A DNA stretch of 5,076 nt from assembly GCA_964627045.1 (NCBI GenBank), contig CAZVIK010000268.1, positions 1 through 5,076 on the forward strand, read 5' to 3'. How positions within the stretch are numbered: the stretch's first letter is position 1; each line of letters opens with the position of its first letter. Source of the DNA: CAZVIK01 sp964627045. Its GTDB lineage: Bacteria > Acidobacteriota > Terriglobia > Bryobacterales > Bryobacteraceae. Positions 1-5,076 of the stretch are shown piece after piece. Made by a program: the position numbers and the translations under genes. The notes under the pieces are model-generated. The model was not told the DNA's origin, did not search any database, and was given only the letters and a program-made list of their open reading frames with translations.

Positions 1-28
1 TGTTCCTGGCTGCATCCCGGGGAAAGCT

Positions 29-1126
29 ATGAACCCCTCGGTCATGCTGCTCACGACCAACCTTGCGCGGGGAGGTGCGGAGACTCAGGTCGTCCAGCTT
101 GCCGCCAGACTCCGGGCCCGAGGCTGGGATTCCGCCGTGGTATCCCTGCTGCCGCCGTCCGCGTTCGAGCCCGAACTGCGCGAGGCGGGTGTTCCGGTCT
201 ATTCGCTCGACATGACGCCGGGCCGTTGGAACCTCCTCGGGTTCCTCCGCCTGCTCGGACTGCTGCGCCGGCTTCGCCCACAGGTCCTGCACGCGCACAT
301 GTTTCACGCCAACCTGCTCGGGCGTCTGGCGCGGCTATTCTCGCCGGTTCCCGTGGTCGTCTCGACCCTGCACAGCGCGGCGGAAAGCGGGCGGACATCG
401 GCTAGCGTTCGCGTGCGTGATCTGGCCTATCGCCTGACCGACGGCCTCGCCGACGCGGTTGTCGCGGTGGCCGAGGCTGTCGCCTCCCGGCACGCGGCGG
501 CACGTGCCGTGAACCGGCGGAAGCTGCGCGTGATTCCTAATGGCGTGGATCCCTCCGTCTTCCATCCGGATCCCGAAAGGCGCCCCGCCCTGCGGCGCTC
601 GCTCGGCTTGGGCGGCGAGTTCGCTTGGCTGGCCGTGGGCCGTCTCCACTGGAAAAAGGGTTACGATGCACTGCTTACGGCGTTCGCGCCGTGTCAGAGT
701 GGAACGTTGCTGATAGCGGGAACCGGGCCGCTCGCCGAGGAACTCCGCCGCTGTGCGCCGGACCGTGTGCGGTTTCTGGGCCATCGCGACGATATTGCGG
801 ACCTGATGCGCGCCTGCGACGGCTTCGTTCAGGCCTCCGTGATCGAGGGCTTGCCGGTGTCCCTGCTGGAGGCCGGAGCGAGCGGTCTGGTTTGCGTGGC
901 CACAGCCGCCGGCGGCGTTGCCGAGGCCGGGTTCGGCGAAGTGGTCCCCCCGGGCGACGTCCCGGCCCTGGCCGCCGCCATGCAGCGCACGATGTCATTG
1001 GACCAGGCTGAACGCCGCCGCATGGGAGAGGCTGCACGGGCGCGCGTCGCCGCCCGGTTTGATTCGCACGCGCTGATAGGCCGATGGGAAGCCCTCTACC
1101 GGGAGCTGCTGGAGCCGTGGACGTAA
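29..1126 (+). CDS. GT4-family (GT-B fold) glycosyltransferase, first of two
   Basis: Predicted retaining glycosyltransferase of the GT4 / Glycos_transf_1 type, 365 residues, a usual length for the family. It would move a sugar from a nucleotide-sugar donor to a growing glycan at the cytoplasmic face of the membrane. Visible motifs: an N-terminal glycine-rich turn GGAE (residues 15-18) in an acceptor-side Rossmann domain with a DUF1972/Glyco_transf_4-like pattern; the linker VIPNGVD (168-174); donor-domain VGRLHWKKG (203-211) with R205 and K210 as likely phosphate contacts; GTGPL (231-235); and the EX7E pair E273/E281 in EGLPVSLLE. The loop after GGVAEAG is shorter than in many relatives. The ATG at 29 has GGGGA at 19-23 as a likely ribosome-binding site. 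The frame stays open to the left edge, so a longer start cannot be excluded. Donor and acceptor cannot be read from sequence. The next gene starts inside its 3' end, which suggests an operon. Family is confident, specific role unknown. Confidence 0.93.
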   Translation: MNPSVMLLTTNLARGGAETQVVQLAARLRARGWDSAVVSLLPPSAFEPELREAGVPVYSLDMTPGRWNLLGFLRLLGLLRRLRPQVLHAHMFHANLLGRLARLFSPVPVVVSTLHSAAESGRTSASVRVRDLAYRLTDGLADAVVAVAEAVASRHAAARAVNRRKLRVIPNGVDPSVFHPDPERRPALRRSLGLGGEFAWLAVGRLHWKKGYDALLTAFAPCQSGTLLIAGTGPLAEELRRCAPDRVRFLGHRDDIADLMRACDGFVQASVIEGLPVSLLEAGASGLVCVATAAGGVAEAGFGEVVPPGDVPALAAAMQRTMSLDQAERRRMGEAARARVAARFDSHALIGRWEALYRELLEPWT

Positions 1127-1887
1127 CCAACCGCTTTGTGCTCGATTTCGTCGTCCGCTCGGCCGCGGTCCGGCCGGGGCTTCGCGTTCTCGACTACGGC
1201 TGCGGCGCGGGGGAGTTGGTCGAGGCCGGCCGCGCAGCGGGCGTCGAGATGCTCGGCGTGGACGTCTTCTACGGCGGCTCCGGCGCGCGCCTGGAAGCCG
1301 AGCGTAACGGCCGCCTGGGGTCAACCGTCCACGAAATCCACGGCGCCAGGCTCCCGTTCGCCGAGGGCAGCTTCGATCTTGTGGTCAACAACCAGGTACT
1401 GGAGCACGTGGACGACCTCGACGCCGTGCTTGACGAAGTCGCCCGCGTTCTCGCGCCGGACGGCGTCCTGCTGAGCTTGTTTCCTTCTCGCGACGTCTTC
1501 AGGGAAGGGCACATCGGAATCCCTTTCGCACACTGGTTTCCGAAGGACTCGCGCGTCCGCTACTCCTACACGCTTTTCTTACGCGCCCTCGGCCTCGGTA
1601 CATGGAAAGACCAGGCCCCCACCCGCCGCCAATGGGCGCGCGACAAGCTGGCGTGGATCGACAGCTACACTCGCTACCGCACGCGCGCCGAACTCTTCGC
1701 CGCCTTCCGCCGCCGCTTCACGAGTGAACTGCGCGAGCCCGACTACATCCGCTTCCGGCTCCGCGACACACCCTGGCTGGCGCCGGCCGCGGCGATTCTG
1801 AACGTTCCCTTCGCGCCTGCCCTGGCCTCGGCCCTGTTCCGCAAGCTGGCATTCCTGGTGATCCTCTCCCGCAAGGAGACAACGTGA
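1117..1887 (+). CDS. Class I SAM-dependent methyltransferase (Methyltransf_11 type)
   Basis: Predicted S-adenosylmethionine-dependent methyltransferase, 256 residues from a GTG start at 1117. Motif I is VLDYGCGAGE (residues 24-33). An acidic residue at the end of strand beta-2 (D49 in GVDVF) should bind the SAM ribose. LPFAEGSFDLVVNNQVLEH (79-97) is the usual motif II region of ubiE-like enzymes, followed by the post-motif helix LDEVARVLAPDG. The C-terminal half (about 120-256) is lineage-specific and ends in a hydrophobic stretch (217-250) that might lie against the membrane. Start choice: an in-frame ATG at 1084 would add 11 residues (267 in all), but these lie wholly inside the upstream glycosyltransferase and look like shadow sequence (MGSPLPGAAGA). 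GTG 1117 gives MDVTNRF and has GGGAG at 1101-1105 or GGAG at 1111-1114 upstream, neither ideally spaced. Its position between two glycosyltransferases suggests a sugar or glycan-chain substrate, but a lipid or quinone substrate cannot be excluded. Confidence 0.9.
   Translation: MDVTNRFVLDFVVRSAAVRPGLRVLDYGCGAGELVEAGRAAGVEMLGVDVFYGGSGARLEAERNGRLGSTVHEIHGARLPFAEGSFDLVVNNQVLEHVDDLDAVLDEVARVLAPDGVLLSLFPSRDVFREGHIGIPFAHWFPKDSRVRYSYTLFLRALGLGTWKDQAPTRRQWARDKLAWIDSYTRYRTRAELFAAFRRRFTSELREPDYIRFRLRDTPWLAPAAAILNVPFAPALASALFRKLAFLVILSRKETT
1873..1878 (+). promoter_or_regulatory. Ribosome-binding site for the second glycosyltransferase
   Basis: AAGGAG lies inside the methyltransferase 3' end, 5 bases before the GTG at 1884. 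That GTG overlaps the methyltransferase TGA in a GTGA junction. Together these support the non-ATG start and translational coupling of the two genes. Confidence 0.75.
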
Positions 1888-2978
1888 GGATCGCTTACGT
1901 CGTCACGCGCGCCGACGCTGTCGGCGGCGCCAGCATCCACGTTCGCGACATGGCCCATTACTTGGCGGAGCTTGGGCACACGGTTTGCGTCTTTCTCGGC
2001 GGCGACGGGCCGGTCGCCGGACAAATCGAGTCCGCGGGGATCTCCTGCCGCCGCCTGCGCCGGTTGCGCCGCCCGGTCCATCCGCTCCACGACGTCCTTG
2101 CGATTCGTGAACTGCGCGACGCGCTGGCCGAATACCAGCCCGGCTTGGTCTCGCTTCACACCGCCAAGGCCGGCTTCGTAGGACGCCTGGCGGCCGCGAG
2201 ACTGGGGATTCCCGCGCTCTACACGCCGCACGGTTGGACCTTCGGAGACCGCTCCGCTGCGGCATGGCAGCCGGTTTACCGCCTCGCCGAAAGGCTGGTG
2301 GTCCGGTATTCGGCCGCCATCTTGTGCGTCTGCCGCCACGAACGCGACCTCGCTTTCGGCTTGGGCCCGGGAGTCGCCGGGAAGCTCCGGGTAGTTTACA
2401 ACGGGGTTCACGACATCCCCGGAAGTCAGCGCGCGCGCCCCGGAGCGTCTCCCGTTCGCGTCTTGTCGGTCGCCCGGTTGGAGGAACCCAAAGACCCCGG
2501 CACTCTGTTGCGGGCGCTGGCCACGCTTCGTGATCGCACCTGGGAGCTCGATCTGGTTGGCGATGGGCCCATGGAAGCGGCGCTCCGCGGACTGGCGGCG
2601 GCGTTGGGGATTGGCGAGCGTGTCCACTTCCACGGCTACCACCCCGACCCCGCCCAGCTTCTTTCCGCCGCACAGGTGTTCGTGCTGTCCTCGCGCGCCG
2701 AGGCGTTTCCCCGCAGCATCCTGGAGGCGATGCGGGCCGGGCTTCCCGTGGTTGCCTCGCGCGTGGGCGGCATTGAGGAAGCCATTTCCCACCAGGAGCA
2801 CGGTCTGCTGGTCGCTCCCGGCGATCCCGCGCCCCTGGCTTCCGCCCTCGGCGGCCTCATCGACGACGCCAACTTGCGAGAGAAGTTGGGGTTACAGGCG
2901 CGCCGCCGCTACGAGGCGGAGTTCCGTTTCGAGCGGATGGCCGCCGAACTCCTCTCGGTCTACCGCGAATTCTGCTGA
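1884..2978 (+). CDS. GT4-family (GT-B fold) glycosyltransferase, second of two
   Basis: Predicted retaining glycosyltransferase, 364 residues, of the GT4 type common in capsule, exopolysaccharide and O-antigen clusters. The N-terminal acceptor domain starts MRIAYVVTRADAVGGASIHV with the glycine pair G14-G15. LYTPHGWTF (112-120) carries H116 at a position typical of this subfamily. The linker VYNGV is at 171-175. The donor domain has VARLEEPKD (196-204) with R198 and K203 as likely phosphate contacts, VGDGP (225-229) and the EX7E pair E273/E281 in EAFPRSILE. The spacing of the EX7E pair equals that of the first glycosyltransferase, but the two proteins are clearly different in sequence, so this is not a recent duplication. 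The start is GTG, with the methyltransferase stop overlapping it and AAGGAG upstream. The gene ends 46 bases before recA. Sugar donor, acceptor and linkage cannot be told. A role in the same glycan as its two upstream neighbours is inferred from the operon layout. Confidence 0.94.
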   Translation: MRIAYVVTRADAVGGASIHVRDMAHYLAELGHTVCVFLGGDGPVAGQIESAGISCRRLRRLRRPVHPLHDVLAIRELRDALAEYQPGLVSLHTAKAGFVGRLAAARLGIPALYTPHGWTFGDRSAAAWQPVYRLAERLVVRYSAAILCVCRHERDLAFGLGPGVAGKLRVVYNGVHDIPGSQRARPGASPVRVLSVARLEEPKDPGTLLRALATLRDRTWELDLVGDGPMEAALRGLAAALGIGERVHFHGYHPDPAQLLSAAQVFVLSSRAEAFPRSILEAMRAGLPVVASRVGGIEEAISHQEHGLLVAPGDPAPLASALGGLIDDANLREKLGLQARRRYEAEFRFERMAAELLSVYREFC

Positions 2979-3024
2979 GACTCCCTCCCGGTTACACCCA
3001 CCAGATAGACATAGGAGACCCCTG
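2979..3024 (+). other. Intergenic leader between glycosyltransferase and recA
   Basis: This 46-base gap is the only sizeable non-coding stretch in the window. It contains the recA ribosome-binding site. I saw no hairpin followed by a T-run that would end the upstream transcript, no convincing -35/-10 pair, and no LexA-type palindrome of the forms CTGT-N8-ACAG, GAAC-N4-GTTC or GTTC-N7-GTTC. A promoter could lie inside the 3' end of the upstream glycosyltransferase, or recA may be read from the upstream operon. Confidence 0.6.
3013..3017 (+). promoter_or_regulatory. Ribosome-binding site that fixes the recA start
   Basis: AGGAG lies 7 bases before the ATG at 3025. The recA reading frame stays open far upstream, back through the glycosyltransferase to 2530, so this site together with the canonical RecA N-terminus (MSDARERQRAIDQALAQMDK) decides the true start. 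Confidence 0.85.
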
Positions 3025-4065
3025 ATGTCTGACGCGCGGGAACGCCAGCGGGCCATTGACCAGGCCCTGGCGCAGATGGACAAACAGTTCGGCCGGGGCG
3101 CGGTCTTGCGGATGGGCTCGCGCACCATCATCGCCGTGGACGTCATCCCGAGCGGTTCCATCTCCCTGGACTCGGCCTTGGGCGTCGGCGGGTTTCCCCG
3201 TGGGCGCGTCGTGGAGGTCTTCGGCCCGGAATCCTCCGGCAAAACCACCATCGCGTTGCAGGCCGTCGCGGAGGCGCAGAAGGCCGGCGGCGCCGCCGTC
3301 TTCGTTGACGCTGAGCATGCCCTGGACCCGGTTTACGCGCGCCAACTCGGCGTCGATGTCGACAACCTCCTGGTGGCGCAACCCGATCATGGGGAACAGG
3401 CTCTCGAGATCACGTCGGCTTTTGTGAGCAGCGGCGTCGTGGACATCGTCGTCGTCGATTCGGTCGCCGCGCTGGTCCCCAAGGCCGAACTGGAAGGCGA
3501 GATGGGCGACAGCCACATGGGGCTTCACGCCCGGCTCATGTCCCAGGCCCTGCGCAAACTCACCGGCGCGGTCTCGCGCAGCAACACCTGCCTGGTCTTC
3601 ATCAATCAAATCCGCGAAAAGATCGGTGTAATGTTCGGCAATCCGGAGACAACCACCGGAGGCCGGGCGCTGAAGTTCTACAGCTCGATCCGCATCGACG
3701 TTCGCCGCATCGCCTCGCTGAAGGATGGCGACAAGGTCATCGGAAGTCGCACCCGGCTCAAGGTGGTCAAGAACAAGCTGGCCGCGCCGTTCCGTGAGGC
3801 GGAAGTGGACCTGCTATATGGCGAGGGGCTGTCCAGGGAACTCGATCTGCTCGACGCCGGCGTGGCGTACGACCTCGTCGAAAAGAGCGGCTCCTGGTTC
3901 AGCGTGGATGGCGAGCGCATCGGGCAGGGCCGCGAGAACGCCCGGATGTACCTGAAGGAGCACCCGGAAACGGCGGAAAAGCTCGACGCCGAGTTAAGAC
4001 AACGCCTTGAGCTTCGGCCCCGGAATACAAGCCAGCGGGCGCCGGCGGTGGCCGCTCGGGCCTGA
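3025..4065 (+). CDS. recA: Recombinase RecA
   Basis: DNA-dependent ATPase that forms filaments on single-stranded DNA, drives strand exchange in homologous repair and stimulates LexA self-cleavage. Length is 346 residues, close to the E. coli protein. Domains: N-terminal oligomerisation helix (about 1-34), RecA/RAD51 ATPase core (about 35-270), and a smaller C-terminal domain. Key residues: Walker A GPESSGKT (67-74), catalytic E97 in DAEHALDP, Walker B VVVDS ending near D145, sensor Q195 in NQIREK, DNA-binding loop L2 with F204 in MFGNPETTTGG, K217/F218 at the subunit interface, and K249/K251 in KVVKNK reaching the neighbouring ATP. By my alignment from memory these are E. coli numbers plus one. 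The enzyme looks fully functional. Oddities: H122 in QPDHGEQALEI where Thr is most common, and a C-terminus with arginines and alanines and no acidic tail. No recX follows. It sits after a glycosyltransferase gene rather than usual partners, and its stop is 3 bases from that of the convergent activator. Confidence 0.99.
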   Translation: MSDARERQRAIDQALAQMDKQFGRGAVLRMGSRTIIAVDVIPSGSISLDSALGVGGFPRGRVVEVFGPESSGKTTIALQAVAEAQKAGGAAVFVDAEHALDPVYARQLGVDVDNLLVAQPDHGEQALEITSAFVSSGVVDIVVVDSVAALVPKAELEGEMGDSHMGLHARLMSQALRKLTGAVSRSNTCLVFINQIREKIGVMFGNPETTTGGRALKFYSSIRIDVRRIASLKDGDKVIGSRTRLKVVKNKLAAPFREAEVDLLYGEGLSRELDLLDAGVAYDLVEKSGSWFSVDGERIGQGRENARMYLKEHPETAEKLDAELRQRLELRPRNTSQRAPAVAARA

Positions 4066-4068
4066 CCG

Positions 4069-5076
4069 TCATTCCTTCGGCGCAATGCCGAGCGACTTCA
4101 TCTTGCGATACAGATTGCTCCGCTCCAGGCCCAACAGCTCCGCCGCACGGGTCACGTTCCCGCTGGTCTCATCGAGTTTCTTCAGGATGTAGTCCCGTTC
4201 CACGGCCTGCCGTACCTCGTGGAGGCTCCCGAAGGCTTCCGCCGGGTTTTCGGCGGCGGGACGCGCCCGGGGCAGCGGGATGTGGCGCGCGTCGACGCGC
4301 ACCTGCGGGTTCATGATGACGATCCGTTCCATCAGGTTGCGCAACTCGCGCACGTTGCCGGGCCAGTGATACGCTTGCAGCGCCTGGTAAGCCTCCGCCG
4401 TCAGTTCCGTGGGCTTGCGTCCGTAGGCGGTGGTGAATTCCTTGACGAAATGATCGGCGAGGAGTGGAATGTCCTCGGCGCGTTCTTTGAGCGGCGGCAC
4501 GTGGAACGGAATCACGTTGAGGCGGTAAAAAAGGTCTTCGCGGAAGTTCCCCCGCTCGATCTCCTCCTCCAGGTTCTTGTTGGTGGCGGCGATCACCCGC
4601 ACATCCACTTGCACCGACTCGGCTGCGCCCACCGGCTCGAACCGCTGCTCGTCCAGTGCCCGCAGCACCTTGGCCTGTGTCTTCAGGCTCATGTCGCCGA
4701 CTTCGTCCAGAAACAGTGTGCCGCCGTCGGCCTTCTGGAACTTGCCCGTCTTGTCTTCGTGGGCCCCCGTGAAGCTGCCCTTGCGATGGCCGAACAACTC
4801 GCTCTCGATCAACTCCTCCGGAATGGCGGCGCAGTTGACCTCGACGAACGCTTCGGCTGCTCGCGCGCTCATGGCGTGGATGGCGTGTGCGACGAGTTCC
4901 TTGCCCGTACCGCTGGCGCCGTACACCAGCACCCTGCCGTTGGTGCCCGCCATCAGCCCTAGTTGCTGCCGCAACGCCTTCATCGGGACGCTCTCTCCGA
5001 TGATCCTGTACTTGGATTCGCCCGACCCCCGCAACCGCGAGTTTTCCCTTGCCAGCCGGTGGAATTCCAGCGCGTT
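4069..5076 (-). CDS. Sigma-54-dependent activator, NtrC/NtrX-like, 5' end missing
   Basis: Bacterial enhancer-binding protein that uses ATP to open promoters bound by RNA polymerase-sigma-54. The window holds 335 codons plus the stop; the frame is open to the right edge, so the gene begins outside. The TTG at 5034 is not a credible start, because residues encoded beyond it (ALEFHRLARENSRLR) resemble the helical linker between a receiver domain and the AAA+ domain. AAA+ motifs: IIGES entry; Walker A GASGTGKE (4897-4920); sigma-54 contact loop GSFTGA (4762-4779), an accepted variant of GAFTGA; Walker B LFLDE (4702-4716); FREDLFYRLNV with arginine-finger residues; sensor II WPGNVREL (4345-4368). 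A Fis-type helix-turn-helix closes the protein (4084-4158; AAELLGLERSNLYRKMKSLGI). The linker suggests a response regulator with a receiver domain phosphorylated by a histidine kinase, but a GAF or PAS sensor domain is possible. The C-terminus recalls NtrX-like proteins. The motifs present are intact. Confidence 0.95.
   Translation of the reverse strand, partial: NALEFHRLARENSRLRGSGESKYRIIGESVPMKALRQQLGLMAGTNGRVLVYGASGTGKELVAHAIHAMSARAAEAFVEVNCAAIPEELIESELFGHRKGSFTGAHEDKTGKFQKADGGTLFLDEVGDMSLKTQAKVLRALDEQRFEPVGAAESVQVDVRVIAATNKNLEEEIERGNFREDLFYRLNVIPFHVPPLKERAEDIPLLADHFVKEFTTAYGRKPTELTAEAYQALQAYHWPGNVRELRNLMERIVIMNPQVRVDARHIPLPRARPAAENPAEAFGSLHEVRQAVERDYILKKLDETSGNVTRAAELLGLERSNLYRKMKSLGIAPKE

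Noticed and set aside
3..32. Possible tail of an upstream gene ending FLAASRGKL-stop, overlapping the first glycosyltransferase start in an ATGA junction.
   Set aside because: Only nine codons are visible and they match no family I can name. The overlap pattern is plausible for this operon but cannot be told from chance.
1743..2801. 352-codon open frame on the minus strand.
   Set aside because: It lies antisense to the methyltransferase end and the second glycosyltransferase, both of which have clear family motifs. Its own translation shows no recognisable domain; it is a high-G+C shadow.
2988..3014. AT-richer patch before recA (TTACAC and ATAGACATA) as a -10 element.
   Set aside because: Matches to TATAAT are weak, no -35 sits at a suitable distance, and the second patch runs into the ribosome-binding site.
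2530..3024. Upstream extension of the recA reading frame giving a 511-residue protein.
   Set aside because: The extension overlaps the glycosyltransferase in another frame and has low-complexity Arg/Pro/Ser composition. The RecA N-terminus and ribosome-binding site fix the start at 3025.
2992..3609. 205-codon open frame on the minus strand opposite recA.
   Set aside because: It is antisense to the highly conserved RecA core and has no recognisable motif.
4035..4066. GC-rich partial inverted repeat near the end of recA (GCGG-TGG-CCGC) as a terminator.
   Set aside because: The stem is only four base pairs, lies inside the coding sequence and has no following T-run on either strand.
4219..4962. 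247-codon open frame on the plus strand.
   Set aside because: It is antisense to the AAA+ domain of the sigma-54 activator, whose motifs are complete. Its composition is typical of a reverse-complement shadow.

Overview
The window reads as chromosomal DNA from a G+C-rich, probably Gram-negative soil or environmental bacterium. Coding is dense, third codon positions are strongly G/C-biased, and long spurious open frames lie opposite most real genes. The RecA core sequence (the NQIREKIGVMFGNPETTTGG stretch followed by R-A-L-K-F-Y) and the NtrC/NtrX-type sigma-54 activator would fit Acidobacteriota or a delta-proteobacterial-like lineage. That placement is an inference from remembered family sequences, not a search result.

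Layout. Positions 29-2978 hold three plus-strand genes with overlapping ends: a GT4-type glycosyltransferase, a class I SAM-dependent methyltransferase and a second GT4-type glycosyltransferase. The methyltransferase overlaps the first gene by about 10 bases, and the second glycosyltransferase overlaps the methyltransferase stop in a GTGA junction. They look like one translationally coupled unit, most likely the end of a larger surface-polysaccharide or glycolipid cluster that continues to the left of the window. A 46-base gap with a good ribosome-binding site leads into recA (3025-4065, complete, 346 residues). Only 3 bases after the recA stop comes the stop codon of a minus-strand gene. It encodes the AAA+ and Fis-type DNA-binding domains of a sigma-54-dependent activator, and its N-terminus lies beyond the right edge.

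How the genes work together. The two glycosyltransferases and the methyltransferase plausibly add and modify sugars on one glycan. RecA is the universal recombinase and SOS co-protease and has no obvious functional link to them. It may still share their transcript, because no promoter or terminator is evident in the 46-base gap. The activator's targets cannot be told from this window.

Non-coding sequence is limited to positions 1-28, 2979-3024 and 4066-4068. I saw no RNA genes, CRISPR, insertion sequences or notable repeats. I do not see a convincing undescribed system here. The points worth a second look are the unusual recA neighbourhood, the non-acidic RecA tail, and the recA/activator tail-to-tail junction with no room for a terminator.
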